A stretch of DNA of 64,000 bases from Carya illinoinensis (taxonomy: Eukaryota; Streptophyta; Magnoliopsida; Fagales; Juglandaceae), in the NCBI RefSeq assembly GCF_018687715.1, contig NC_056760.1, forward strand, positions 30,512,001-30,576,000, given 5' to 3'. This document shows, in pieces, positions 40,201 to 54,907 of the stretch. A model generated the notes under the pieces. That model had not been told where the DNA came from, did not search any database, and saw only the letters and a list, made by a program, of their open reading frames with translations. Within the stretch, counting starts at the first letter, position 1; every line of letters begins with the position of its first letter. The translations under genes were made by a program, and so were the position numbers.

Positions 40201-43200
40201 TATTCATCTCCAAACCATGCTTTGTGCTTAATTTCCCTTTTAATCTATTCTTTCTCAACTTTTTTCCCTAAACCTTGTAGCTTTGATTGTTGTTTGTCAT
40301 CATTCTAGGGTTGAATTAGAAGATTGTTCTTCATCCAAGACATGTCGATCGAAGGAAAGCCGGGTAAATGACCCAGTCACTGCAAATCGGCACCTAGCTG
40401 CCCCTTCATGTGCATTGCGACAAATTGGCCCCTAGCCCACGCATTGCGCAATATTTTCGTAAGAGAAATCCCACTACTCACACTCCACATTGACCCGCCT
40501 AGTTCAGTAATAGAATTCGATGAATTGCCACCCACACACCTGTCTTTTATTTCATTCTTGAAATTGAAGGCCACATACACCTTACCGTTGGTTTCGGTCA
40601 AGCCCAAGAAGCGTAACAATCTCCCAAGGTTCACATCTGGCCATGGTTAAGCTTATGACTTGAGTTAAGGGCAATAATCGACTTCCACATGATTATCTTT
40701 CTCTAGACCATATTTTGAGATTAATTTATCTTTTAATATTCTTTCTCACCCTTTTTATCTTGACCTCATTGTTTTCATTGTTGTTTCCATCATTCTTAGA
40801 TTTAATTCGAAGATTAGTATTGATCCAAGACATGTTAGTTGAAACAAAGCCGTGTAAATGCCCAAGTCACCGCAAATTGCCAACTCGGGTGCACCTTCAT
40901 GTGTGCATTGCAACAAATCGGCGCCAAGGCCATGCCTTTTAGACATTTCCTCATTGGAAACTTCACTATTTGCACCCCACATTCACCCTCCAAGTTCAAT
41001 TCTAGCATATGATGAATTAGCAGCTAGAAACCCCGTCTTTTATCTCATTCTTTCAATTCAAGCCCACATACAGCTTACCATTGGTTTCCGTCAAGCCCAA
41101 GACGTGTAACAAGCCCCCAAGGTTCACATCTAGCCATGGTTTAAGTTTCTAGCTAGAGTTAAAGGTCAACAATCAACATAAACATGATTATTAATCTCTA
41201 AACCATGTTTTGTGCTTAATTTCCCTTTTAATATTGTTTCTCACCTTTTTTCCTTAAACCTTGCTGTTTTTCATTTTTCTTGGGTTGAATTAGAGGATTA
41301 GTCTTGATCCAAGACATGTCAATTGAAGCAAAGCCATGTAAATGGCCAGGTCACTGCAAATCGGCACCGAGGGGCCCCTTCATGTCCATTGCAACTAATT
41401 GGCCACTAGCCCACGCCTTTTACACCATTTTCGCAATACAAATTTCATTACTTGCACCCCACCATAACCCGCCTAGTTCAGTAACAACATCCGACGAGTA
41501 GCTTCCAGACAACTGTCTTTCATTTCGTTCTTCCAATTGATGTCCACATGCATGTTACCATCGGTTTCCGTCAAGCCCAAGAAGTGTAAGAAACCCCCGA
41601 GGTTCATAGCTAGCCGTGGTTAAGCTTCTGACCCACGTGCCATAATCAACTTACACATGATTATTCATCTCCAAACCAAGTTTTGAGGTTAATTTCCCTT
41701 TCAATTCTCTCCCCTTTTTTATCTAGACCTTATTGTTTTCATTGTTGTTTTTCATCATTCTTAGATTCAATTAGAAGATTAGTCTTCATCCAAGGCACGT
41801 CAATTGATGAAGCAAAGGCATACAAATATGCCCATGTCACCACAAATCAACACCTGGGTGCACCTTCATGTGCATTGCAAAATAAAGGACCCAAGCCCAT
41901 GGCCTCTTGCACTATTTTCTCAGGGGAAGTTTCATTATTTACACCCCAGATTAACCAACCTAGTTCAGTTCTTGCATCCGCCGAATTAGCTACTAGAAAC
42001 CCATCTTTTATTTTTTTATTTTTCCTTCCAATTGAAGCCCACAAACGCCTTACCATTGGTTTCGGTCGAGCCCAAGAAATGTAAGAAGCCCCCAAGGTTC
42101 ACATCTAGCCATGGTTAAGCTTATGACTTGAGTTAAGGGCGATAATCAACTCACACATGATTATTTATTCGTAGAACGTGTTTTGACATTAATTTATCTT
42201 TTAATATTCTTTCTCATCCTTTTTATCTTGACCTTATTGTTTTCATTGTTGTTTTCCATCATGCTTAGATTTAATTAGAAGATTAGTATTGATCCAAGAC
42301 ATGTCAATTGAAACAAAGTCATGGAAATGCCCAAGTCACCGCAAATCAGCACCTCGGTGCATCTTCATGTGTGCATTGCAACAAATCGGCTCCAAGCCCA
42401 TGCCGTTTACACCATTTCCTCATTGGAAACTTCACTATTTACATCCCACATTAACCCTCCTAGTTTACTTCTAGCATCCGATGAATTAGCAGCAATAAAC
42501 CCAGTCTTCTATCTCATTCTTTCAGTTGATGCCCACATACACCTTATCGTTGGTTTCTGTCGAGCCCAAGACGTGTTAAAAGCCCCCAAGGTTCACATCT
42601 AGCCATGCTTAAGCTTCTAGCTAGAGTTAACGGGCAATAATCAACACACGCAAGATTATTCATCTCCAAACCATGCTTTGTGCTTAATTTCCCTTTTAAT
42701 CTATTCTTTCTCAACTTTTTTCCCTAAACCTTGTAGCTTTGATTGTTGTTTGTCATCATTCTAGGGTTGAATTAGAAGATTGTTCTTCATCCAAGACATG
42801 TCGATCGAAGGAAAGCCGGGTAAATGACCCAGTCACTGCAAATCGGCACCTAGCTGCCCCTTCATGTGCATTGCGACAAATTGGCCCCTAGCCCACGCAT
42901 TGCGCAATATTTTCGCAAGAGAAATCCCACTACTCACACTCCACATTGACCCGCCTAGTTCAGTAATAGAATTCGACGAATTGCCACCCACACACCTGTC
43001 TTTTATTTCATTCTTGAAATTGAAGGCCACATACACCTTACCATTGGTTTCGGTCATGCCCAAGAAGCGTAACAATCTCCCAAGGTTCACATCTGGCCAT
43101 GGTTAAGCTTATGACTTGAGTTAAGGGCAATAATCGACTTCCACATGATTATCTTTCTCTAGACCATATTTTGAGATTAATTTCTCTTTTAATATTCTTT

Positions 43201-46200
43201 CTCACCCTTTTTATCTTGACCTTATTGTTTTCATTATTGTTTTCCATCATTCTTAGATTTAATTCGAAGATTAGTATTGATCCAAGACATGTTAGTTGAA
43301 ACAAAGCCGTGTAAATGCCCAAGTCACCGCAAATTGCCAACTCGGGTGCACCTTCATGTGTGCATTGCAACAAATCGGCGCCAAGGCCATGCCTTTTAGA
43401 CATTTCCTCATTGGAAACTTCACTATTTGCACCCCACATTCACCCTCCAAGTTCAATTCTAGCATATGATGAATTAGCAGCTAGAAACCCCATCTTTTAT
43501 CTAATTCTTTCAATTCAAGCCCACATACAGCTTACCATTGGTTTCCGTCAAGCCCGAGACGTGTAACAAGCCCCCAAGGTTCACATCTAGCCATGGTTTA
43601 AGTTTCTAGCTAGAGTTAAAGGTGAACAATCAACATAAACATGATTATTAATCTCTAAACCATGTTTTGTGCTTAATTTCCCTTTTAATATTGTTTCTCC
43701 CCTTTTTTCCTTAAACCTTGCTATTTTTGATCCTTCTTGGGTTGAATTAGAGGATTAGTCTTGAGCCAAGACATGTCAATTGAAGCGAAGCCATGTAAAT
43801 GCCCAGGTCACTACAAATCGGCACCGAGGTGCCCCTTCATGTCCATCGCAACAAATTGGCCCCTAGCCCACGCCTTTTACACCATTTTCGCAAGACAAAT
43901 CTCATTACTTGCACCCCACCATAACCCGCCTAGTTCAGTAACAGCATCCGACGAGTTGCTTCCAGACAACTGTCTTTCATTTCGTTCTTCCAATTGATGC
44001 CCACATACACGTTACCATCGGTTTTCGTCAGGCCCAAGAAGTATAAGAAACCCCCGAGGTTCATAGCTAGCCGTGGTTAAGCTTCTGACCCACGTGCCAT
44101 AATCAACTTACACATGATTATTCATCTCCAAACCAAGTTTTGAGGTTAATTTCCTTTTCAATTCTCTCTCCTTTTTTATGTAGACCTTATTGTTTTCATT
44201 GTTGTTTTTCATCATTCTTAGATTCAATTAGAAGATTAGTCTTCATCCAAGGCACGTCAATTGATGAAGCAAAGCCATACAAATATGCCCATGTCACCAC
44301 AAATCGGCACCTGGGTGTACCTTCATGTGCATTGCAAAATAAAGGACCGAGGTCGATGGCCTCTTGCACTATTTTCTCAAGGGAAGTTTCATTATTTACA
44401 CCCCAGATTAACCAACCTAGTTCAGTTCTTGCATCCGCCGAATTAGCTACAAGGAACCCATCTTTTCGTTTTTTATTTTTCCTTCCAATTGAAGCCCACA
44501 AACACCATACCATTGGTTTCGGTCGAGCCCAAGAAATGTAAGAAGCCCCCAAGGTTCACATCTAGCCATGGTTAAGCTTATGACTTGAGTTAAGGGCGAT
44601 AATCAACTCACACATGATTATTTATTCGTAGACCGTGTTTTGACATTAATTTATCTTTTAATATTCTTTCTCATCCTTTTTATCTTGACCTTATTGTTTT
44701 CATTGTTGTTTTCCATCATGCTTAGATTTAATTAGAAGATTAGTATTGATCCAAGACATGTCAATTGAAATAAAGTCATGGAAATGCCCAAGTCACTGCA
44801 AATCCGCACCTCGGTGCATCTTCATGTGTGCATTGCAACAAATCGGCTCCAAGCCCATGCCTTTTACACCATTTCCTCATTGGAAACTTCACTATTTACA
44901 TCCCACATTAACCCTCCTAGTTTACTTCTAGCATTCGATGAATTAGCAGCAATAAACCCAGTCTTCTATCTCATTCTTTCAATTGATGCCCACATACACC
45001 TTACTGTTGGTTTCCGTCAAGCCCAAGACGTGTTAAAAGCCCCCAAGGTTCACATCTAGCCATGCTTAAGCTTCTAGCTAGAGTTAACGGACAATAATCA
45101 ACATACGCAAGATTATTCATCTCCAAAGCATGCTTTGTGCTTAATTTCCCATTTAATCTATTCTTTCTCAACGTTTTTCCGTAAACCTTGTAGCTTTGAT
45201 TGTTGTTTGTCATCATTCTAGGGTTGAATTAGAAGATTGTTCTTCATCCAAGACATGTCGATCGAAGGAAAGCCGGGTAAATGACCCAGTCACGGCAAAT
45301 CGGCACCTAGCTGCCCCTTCATGTGCATTGCGACAAATTGGCCCCTAGCCCACGCATTGCGCAATATTTTCGCAAGAGAAATCCCACTACTCACACTCCA
45401 CATTGACCCGCCTAGTTCAGTAATAGAATCCGACGAATTGCCACCCACACACCTGTCTTTTATTTCATTCTTGAAATTGAAGGCCACATACACCTTACCA
45501 TGGGTTTCGGTCAAGCCCAAGAAGCGTAACAATCTCCCAAGGTTCACATCTGGCCATGGTTAAGCTTATGACTCGAGTTAAGGGCAATAATCGACTTCCA
45601 CATGATTATCTTTCTCTAGACCATATTTTGAGATTAATTTAACTTTTAATATTCTTTCTCACCCTTTTTATCTTGACCTTATTGTTTTCATTGTTGTTTT
45701 CCATCATTCTTAGATTTAATTCGAAGATTGGCATTGATCCAAGACATGTTAGTGGAAACACAGCCGTGCAAATGCCCAAGTCACCGCAAATCGCCAGCTC
45801 GGGTGCACCTTCATGTGTGCATTGCAACAAATTGGCGGCAAGGCCATGCCTTTTCGACATTTCCTCATTGGAAACTTCACTATTTGCACCCCACATTCAC
45901 CCTTCAAGTTCAATTCCAGCATCTGATGAATTAGCAGCTAGAAACCCCGTCTTTTATCTCATTCTTTCAATTCAAGCCCACATACAGCTTACCATTGGCT
46001 TCCGTCAAGCCCAAGACGTGTAACAAGCCCCCAAGGTTCACATGTAGCCATGGTTTAAGCTTCTAGCTAGAGTTAAAGGTCAACAATCAACATAAACATG
46101 ATTATTAATCTCTAAACCATGTTTTGTGCTTAATTTCCCTTTTAATATTGTTTCTCACCTTTTTTCCTTAAACCTTGCTGTTTTTCATCATTCTTGGGTT

Positions 46201-49200
46201 GAATTAGAGGATTAGTCCTGATCCAAGACATGTCAATTGAAGCAAAGCCATGTAAATGCCCAGGTCACTGCAAATCGGCACCGAGGGGCCCCTTCATGTC
46301 CATTGCAACAAATTGGCCCCTAGCCCACGCCTTTTACACCATTTTCGCAAGACAAATCTCATTACTTGCACCCCACCATAACCCGCCTAGTTCAGTAACA
46401 GCATCCGACGAGTTGCTTCCAGACAACTGTCTTTCATTTCGTTCTTCCAATTGATGCCCACATACACGTTACCATCGGTTTCCGTCAAGCCCAAGAAGTA
46501 TAAGAAACCCCCGAGGTTCATAGCTAGCCGTGGTTAAGCTTCTGACCCACGTGCCATAATCAACTTACACATGATTATTCATCTCCAAACCAAGTTTTGA
46601 GGTTAATTTCCCTTCCAATTCTCTCTCCTTTTTTATCTAGACCGTATTGTTTTCATTGTTGCTTTTCATCATTCTTACATTCAATTAGAAGATTAGTCTT
46701 CATCCAAGGCACGTCAATTGATGAAGCAAAGCCATACAAATATGCCCATGTCACCACAAATCGGCTCCTGGGTGCACCTTCATGTGCATTGCAAAATAAA
46801 GGACCCAAGCCCATGGCCTCTTGCACTATTTTCTCAAGGGAAGTTTCATTATTTACACCCCAGATTAACCATCCTAGTTCAGTTCTTGCATTCGCTGAAT
46901 TAGCTACAAGAAACCCATCTTTATTTTTTTATTTTTCCTTCCAATTGAAGCCCACAAACACCTTACCATTGGTTTCGGTCGAGCCCAAGAAACGTAAGAA
47001 GCCCGAAAGGTTCACATCTAGCCATGGTTAAGCTTATGACTTGAGTTAAGGGCGATAATCAACTCAAACATGATTATTTATTTGTAGACCGTGTTTTGAC
47101 ATTAATTTATCTTTTAACATTGTCTCTCACTCCTTTTATCTTGACCTTATTGTTTTCATTGTTGTTTTCCATCATTCTTAGATTTAATTAGATGATTAGT
47201 ATTGATCCTAGACATGTCAGTTGAAACAAAGTCATGGAAATGCTCGAGTCACCGCAAATCCGCACCTCAGTGCACCTTCATGTGTGCATTGCAACAAATC
47301 GGCTCCAAGCCCATGCCTTTTACACCATTTCCTCATTGGAAACTTCACTATTTACATCCCACATTAACCCTCCTAGTTTACTTCTAGCATCCGATGAATT
47401 AGCAGCAATAAACCCAGTCTTCTATCTCATTCTTTCAGTTGATGCCCACATACACCTTACCATTGGTTTTCGTCCAGCCCAAGACGTGTTAAAAGCCCCC
47501 AAGGTTCACATCTAGGCATGCTTAAGCTTCTAGCTAGAGTTAACGGGCAATAATAAACATACGCAAGATTATTCATCTCCAAACCATGCTTTGTGCTTAA
47601 TTTCCCTTTTAATATATTCTTTCTCAACTTTTTTCCCTAAACCTTGTAGCTTTGATTGTTGTTTGTCATCATTCTAGGGTTGAATTAGAAGGTTGTTCTT
47701 CATCCAAGACATGTCGATCGAAGGAAAGCCGGGTAAATGACCCAGTCACGGCAAATCGGCACCTAGCTGCCCCTTCATGTGCATTGCGACAAATAGGCCC
47801 CTAGCCCATGCATTGCGCAATATTTTCGCAAGAGAAATCCCACTACTCACACTCCACATTGACCCGCCTAGTTCAGTAATAGAATCCGACGAATTGCCAC
47901 CTAGACACCTGTCTTTTATTTCATTCTTGAAATTGAAGGCCACGTACACCTTAGCATTGGTTTCGGTCATGCCCAAGAAGCGTAACAATCTCCCAAGGTT
48001 CACATCTGGCCATGGTTAAGCTTATGACTTGAGTTAAGGGCAATAATCGACTTCCACATGATTATCTTTCTCTAGACCATATTTTGAGATTAATTTATCT
48101 TTTAATATTCTTTCTCACCCTTTTTATCTTGACCTTATTGTTTTCATTGTTGTTTTCCATCATTATTAGATTTAATTCGAAGATTAGTATTGATCCAAGA
48201 CATGTTAGTTGAAACAAAGCCGTGTAAATGCCCAAGTCACTGCAAATCGCCACCTCGGGTGCACCTTCATGTGTGCATTGCAACAAATCGGCGCCAAGGC
48301 CATGCCTTTTAGACATTTCCTCATTGGAAACTTCACTATTTACATCCCACATTAACCCTCCTAGTTTACTTCTAGCATCCGATGAATTAGCAGCAATAAA
48401 CCCAGTCTTCTATCTCATTCTTTCAGTTGATGCCCACATACACCTTACCATTGGTTTTCGTCCAGCCCAAGACGTGTTAAAAGCCCCCAAGGTTCACATC
48501 TAGCCATGCTTAAGCTTCTAGCTAGAGTTAACGGGCAATAATCAACATACGCAAGATTATTCATCTCCAAACCATGCATTGTGCTTAATTTCCCTTTTAA
48601 TATATTCTTTCTCAACTTTTTTCCCTAAACCTTGTAGCTTTGATTGTTGTTTGTCATCATTCTAGGGTTGAATTAGAAGGTTGTTCTTCATCCAAGACAT
48701 GTTGATCGAAGGAAAGCCGGGTAAATGACCCAGTCACGGCAAATCGGCACCTAGCTGCCCCTTCATGTGCATTGCGACAAATAGGCCCCTAGCCCATGCA
48801 TTGCGCAATATTTTCGCAAGAGAAATCCCACTACTCACACTCCACATTGACCCGCCTAGTTCAGTAATAGAATCCGATGAATTGCCACCTAGACACCTGT
48901 CTTTTATTTCATTCTTGAAATTGAAGGCCACGTACACCTTAGCATTGGTTTCGGTCATGCCCAAGAAGCGTAACAATCTCCCAAGGTTCACATCTGGCCA
49001 TGGTTAAGCTTATGACTTGAGTTAAGGTCAATAATCGACTTCCACATGATTATCTTTCTCTAGACCATATTTTGAGATTAATTTATCTTTTAATATTCTT
49101 TCTCACCCTTTTTATCTTGACCTTATTGTTTTCATTGTTGTTTTCCATCATTATTAGATTTAATTCGAAGATTAGTATTGATCCAAGACATGTTAGTTGA

Positions 49201-52200
49201 AACAAAGCCGTGTAAATGCCCAAGTCACTGCAAATCGCCACCTCGGGTGCACCTTCATGTGTGCATTGCAACAAATCGGCACCAAGGCCATGCCTTTTAG
49301 ACATTTCCTCATTGGAAACTTCACTATTTGCACCCCACATTCACCCTCGAAGTTCAATTCTAGCATATGATGAATTTGCGGCTAGAAACCCCGTCTTTTA
49401 TCTCATTCTTTCAGTTCAAGCCCACAGACAGCTTACCATTGGTTTCCGTCAAGCCCAAGACGTGTAACAAGCCCCCAAGGTTCACATCTAGCCATGGTTT
49501 AACCTTCTAGCTAGAGTTAAAGGTGAACAATCAACATAAACAAGAGTATTCATCTCTAAACCATGTTTTGTGCTTAATTTCCTTTTCAATATTGTTTCTC
49601 ACCTTTTTTCCTTAAACCTTGCTATTTTTCATCATTCTTGGGTTGAATTAGAGTATTAGTCCTGATCCAAGACATGTCAATTGAAGCAAAGCCATGTAAA
49701 TGTCCAGGTCACTGCAAATCGGCACCGAGGGGCCCCTTCATGTCCATTGCAACAAATTGGCCCCTAGCCCACGCCTTTTACACCATTTTCGCAAGACAAA
49801 TCTCATTACTTGCACCCCACCATAACCCGCCTAGTTCAGTAACAGCATCCGACGAGTTGCTTCCAGACAACTATCTTTCATTTCGTTCTTCCTATTAATG
49901 CCCACATACACGTTACCATCGGTTTCCGTCAAGCCCAAGAAGTATAAGAAACCCCCGAGGTTCATAGCTAGCCGTGGTTAAGTTTCTAACCCACGTGCCA
50001 TAATCAACTTACACATGATTATTCATCCCCAAAACCAAGTTTTGAGGTTAATTTCCCTTCCAATTCTCCCTCCTTTTTTATCTCGACCTTATTGTTTTCA
50101 TTGTTGTTTTCCATCATTCTTAGATTCAATTAGAAGATTAGTCTTCATCCAAGGCACGTCAATTGATGAAGGAAAGCCATACAAATATGCCCATGTAACC
50201 ACAAATCGGCACCTGGGTGCACCTTCATGTGCATTGCAAAATAAAGGACCCAAGCCATGGCCTCTTGCACTATTTTCTCAAGGGAAGTTTCATTATTTAC
50301 ACCCCAGATTAACCATCCTAGTTCAGTTCTTGCATCCGCCGAATTAGCTACAAGAAACCCATCTTTTATTTTTTTATTTTTCCTTCCAATTGAAGCCCAC
50401 AAACACCTTACCATTGGTTTCGGTCGAGCCCAAGAAACGTAAGAAGCCCCCAAGGTTCACATCTAGCCATGGTTAAGCTTATGACTTGAGTTAAGGGCGA
50501 TAATCAACTCACACATGATTATTTATTTGTAGACCGTGTTTTGCACATTAATTTATCTTTTAATATTCTTTCTCATCCTTTTTATCTTGACCTTACTGTT
50601 TAAATTGTTGTTTTCCATCATTCTTAGATTTAGCTAGAAGATTAGTATTGATCCAAGACATGTCAATTGAAACAAAGTCATGGAAATGCCCAAGTCACCG
50701 CAAATCCGCACCTTAGTGCATCTTCATGTGTGCATTGCAACAAATTGGCTCCAAGCCCATGCCTTTTACACCATTTCCTCATTGGAAACTTCACTATTTA
50801 CATCCCACATTAACCCTCCCAGTTTACTTCTAGCATCCGATGAATTAGTAGCAATAAACCCAGTGTTCTATCTCATTCTTTCAGTTGATGCCCACATACA
50901 CCTTACCGTTGGTTTCCGTCGAGCCCAAGACGTGTTAAAAGCCCCCAAGGTTCACATCTAGCCATGCTTAAGCTTCTAGCTAGAGTTAAAGGGCAATAAT
51001 CAACATACGCAAGATTATTCATCTCCAAACCATGCTTTGTGCTTAATTTCCCTTTTAATATATTCTTTCTCTAATTGTTTCCCTAAACCTTGTAGCTTTG
51101 ATTGTTGTTTGTCATCATTCTAGGGTTGAATTAGAAGGTTGTTCTTCATCCAAGACATGTCGATCGAAGGAAAGCTGGGTAAATGACCCAGTCACGGCAA
51201 ATCGGCACCTAGCTGCCCCTTCATGTGCATTGCGACAAATAGGCCCCTAGCCCATGCATTGCGCAATATTTTTGCAAGAGAAATCCCACTACTCACACTC
51301 CACATTGACCCGCCTAGTTCAGTAATAGAATCCGACGAATTGCCACCCACACACCTGTCTTTTATTTCATTCTTGAAATTGAAGGCCACATACACCTTAC
51401 CATTGGTTTCGGTCAAGCCCAAGAAGCGTAACAATCTCCCAAGGTTCACATATGGCCACGGTTAAGCTTATGACTTGAGTTAAGCGTAACAATCTTTCTC
51501 TAGACCATATTTTGAGATTAATTTATCTTTTAACATTCTTTCTCACCCTTTTTATCTTGAACTTATTGTTTTCATTGTTGTTTTCCATCATTGTTAGATT
51601 TAATTCAAAGATTAGTATTGATCCAAGACATGTTAGTTGAAACAAAGCCATGTAAATGTCCAAGTCACCGCAAATCGCCACCTCGGTGCACCTTCATTTG
51701 TGCGTTGCAACAAATCGGTGCCAAAGCCATGCCTTTTAGACATTTCCTCATTGGAAACTTCACTATTTGCACCCCACATTCACCCTCCAAGTTCAATTCT
51801 AGCATCTGATAAATTAGCAGCTAGAAACCCCGTCTTTTATCTCATTCTTTCAGTTGAAGCCCACATACAGATAACCATTGGTTTCCGTCAAGCCCAAGAC
51901 GTGTAACAAGCCTCCAAGGTTCACATCTAGCCTTGATTTAAGATTCTAGCTTGAGTGAAAGGTCAACAATCAACATACACATGATTATTCATCTCTAAAC
52001 CATGTTTTGTGCTTAATTTCCGTTTTAATATTCCTTCTCACCTTTTTTCCTTAAACCTTGTTGCTTTTATTGCTGTTTTTCATCATTCTTTGGTTGAATT
52101 AGAGGATTAGTCTTGATCCAAGAAATGTCAATTGAAGCAAAGCCATGTAAATGCCCAGGTCACTGCAAATCGGCACCGAGGTGACCTTTCATGTCCATTG

Positions 52201-53098
52201 CAACAAATTGGCCCCTTGCCCACGCCTTTTACACCATTTTCGCAAGACAAATCTCATTACTTGCACCCCACCATAACCCGCCTAGTTCAGTAACAGCATC
52301 CGACGAGTTGCTTCCAGACAACTGTCTTTCATTTCATTTTTCCAATTGATGCCCACATACACGTTACCATCGGTTTCCGTCAAGCCCAAGAAGTATAAGA
52401 AACCCCCGAGGTTCGTAGCTAGCCGTGGTTAAGCTTCTGACCCACGTGCCATAATCAACTTACACATGATTATTCATCTCCAATCCAAGTTTTGAGGTTA
52501 ATTTCCCTTTCAATTCTCTCTCCTTTTTTATCTAGACCTTATTGTTTTCATTGTTGTTTTTCATCATTCTTAGATTCAATTAGAAGATTAGTCTTCATCC
52601 AAGGCACGTCAATTGATGAAGCAAAGCCATACAAATATGCCCATGTCACCACAAATCAGCACCTAGGTGCACCTTCATGTGCATTGCAAAATAAAGGACC
52701 CAAGCCCATGGCCTCTTGCACTATTTTCTCAAGGGAAGTTTCATTATTTACACCCCAGATTAACCATCCTAGTTCAGTTCTTGCATCCGCCGAATTAGCT
52801 ACAAGAAACCCATCTTTTATTTTTTTATTTTTCCTTCCAATTGAAGCCCACAAACACCTTACCATTGGTTTCGGTCGAGCCCAAGAAACGTAAGAAGCCC
52901 CCAAGGTTCACATCTAGCCTTGGTTAAGCTTATGACTTGAGTTAAGGGCGATAATCAACTCACACATGATTATTTATTTGTAGACCGTGTTTTGAGATTA
53001 ATTTATCTTTTAATATTTTTTCTCACCCTTTTTATCTTGACTTTATTGTTTTCATTGTTGTTTTCCATCATTCTTAGATTTAATTAGAAGATTAGTAT
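37229..53098 (+). repeat. Satellite array block 2: pentameric higher-order repeat, more than six units
   Basis: The array resumes inside an E monomer and runs A 37376, B 37876, C 38367, D 38850, E 39331, A 39836, B 40333, C 40824, D 41308, E 41788, A 42292, B 42790, C 43281, D 43764, E 44244, A 44749, B 45248, C 45738, D 46220, E 46700, A 47205, B 47702, hybrid C/A 48194, B 48690, C 49182, D 49664, E 50147, A 50650, B 51150, C 51621, D 52111, E 52594. Equivalent positions in successive A monomers are 2456-2457 bp apart. Copies of the same type in different units differ at few positions, while different types differ strongly, which is the hallmark of a higher-order repeat. Orientation matches block 1. 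Confidence 0.95.
48194..48689 (+). repeat. Chimeric C/A monomer created by unequal crossover
   Basis: The first part (GTGTAAATGCCCAAGTCACT, then CGCCACCTCGGGTGC) is type C. From 48342 on it reads ACATCCCACATTAACCCTCC, which is type A. The switch lies in a 28-bp stretch shared by both types at 48314-48341. It is followed by a B monomer almost identical to the one 988 bp earlier. Confidence 0.9.
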
Positions 53099-54225
53099 TA
53101 GGGGTGAGCAACCGGGTACCGGACCGTGTATCCGGGTATACACGGCCCGGAACCTGGATTCCAAATTCGGGCCAGACTCCGGCCCGGATATACCCGGGTT
53201 ATGACCCGGGTTGGAACCCAGATTGATCCGGGTTTTTACAACCCGGAAATCCGGGTTCCGGCCTATACCCAGTTTTTTTTTTATTTTTTTATTTTTTTTA
53301 TTTTTTATTTTAACAAAGCCTGATTATAAAATTTTTTTAGCAAAAAAATATTATGGCACTCTTTTTCTTTTTTAGATCTTGCACATAACGTTTATTTTTC
53401 TTTTTCTTTTTCATATCAACATTCCTCATTACATATTAATACAACATTCCTAATGATCAATAATTCCTGATGATCCAATTAAAAAAAAAAAAAATTTCCT
53501 GATGATCAACATTCCACATTACAAACTCATCCCAATTCTCAGCCCAATCTTCATCTTTGAAACTTCTCAAAAACCCCATTAAAAAAAAAGGAAGAAAAAT
53601 TAAAAAAGAAATATAAACAACAATGCAAACCCCACTTCCAGATCTTGATCCGTAGACACAACCATACCAAATCATGTAAGAACAAGTAGTAGATGCAAGG
53701 ACAGCACGGAGAAGGCACATGCAACAGCATTTGCAAAAGCAAAAAACCTGCAAATACATGGTTAAATATATAAACAACAGCACATAATTATATTCTGTGC
53801 ATGCAAAAAACAAACAAGACTGTTATATGATTATCTCTAAAAGCCACCCAAGTTATCAAAATTCTGCATCCCTCCATAATCACTTTGCCCAGGACCTTGT
53901 TGCCAAACTTAGAACATAAAAAGCAATAAGCATCAACCCATAAAAAACACTTGGTGAATAATCATTCCCACGAACAATTTTTATTTTAAAAACCATCATT
54001 TATCATCCCCTTATGAATTCTATCTATTACCTTATATCATTTCTGAATAATTTCTTTTGCTTTCATTGTCACTCAAGAGCAGATGATTGGAACTAGTCTA
54101 ATACACGTATTAGCAACAAAATGAGACCTCTACCAGTGAAATTATGCACCAAACAGGATTTAGTATCTTCAAGCATCAGTAAGTCGTTATAAACTGTGTT
54201 TTTATGAGTAGCTGGTTGTTTGTAA

Positions 54226-54774
54226 ATGCAGTTAAAATAAATTTCTCCTTTTAAATAGTTACGGACTTGTTGATTATTGGCCCCTGTTTGTGTTTATACA
54301 CTTTGTGTAAATGTTAACATGGACTAGAAGTATCCAAACCATAAGAAACTTTTCCCTTTTTAATTGTAAAGGCTTAATCACAAAACCCAAAATAGCAAAT
54401 GGAAGCATTAAAAATGTCTCTCCAAAGAATGCATTACGCCAATTCAAATTGTTTCCAAACTAAAAAGGAAAAAATAAAATAAAAAACCATTACCCAAGTC
54501 TGTTATGGTCAGTATAATCAATAAAGAATGCCACTAACTCAACTAATACATAAAAAAAAAGTCCCAGCAACCACCATAACAACTATACCCTTTTTTTTAA
54601 AAGAAAAAAATCAAAACCAGCAGAATTACACTTATTTAAACATATGCCTGATCATCACTTAATCCTACCAGAAATTTACGCCTAATCTGTACATATAACA
54701 TATGCTACTCTGGAATAATCCTTGTTAGAACAGCATAAATTCAAAACTAAAATACGGTGAAGTATTGAGCATAT
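54226..54774. other. Interior of hAT-like element, no gene
   Basis: This AT-rich stretch lies between the duplicated left part of the hAT-like element and the LINE insertion. Nothing coding is visible. Confidence 0.6.
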
Positions 54775-54907
54775 AGAATTCGTGGCCATGTCGCTCTCCT
54801 CTCGGCAGGGTGAGGTGTTTGTCTCATGCTTGTCCTCAGGACAAAGCTGAGTTTTCTCTAAGACGTTGTCTGTAGAGTGTGTTTTTAGTTCGTTTCTCTC
54901 CCTGCAA

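Noticed and set aside
37408..52893. Dozens of 60-144-codon ORFs repeated along the satellite (for example 93-, 80/85- and 133-codon types)
   Set aside because: They recur only because the satellite unit recurs, lie on both strands over the same bases, resemble no family, and vary freely in start and length between copies. Similarity follows monomer type, as expected from homogenisation.
37229..53098. CRISPR-like array
   Set aside because: The repeat unit is ~490 bp without short repeats and unique spacers, and the setting is a plant nuclear genome.
53457..53813. 118-codon Cys/Phe-rich ORF inside the hAT-like element
   Set aside because: It is low-complexity, AT-rich, duplicated passively at 63101-63364, and has no start context or domain; not a transposase.
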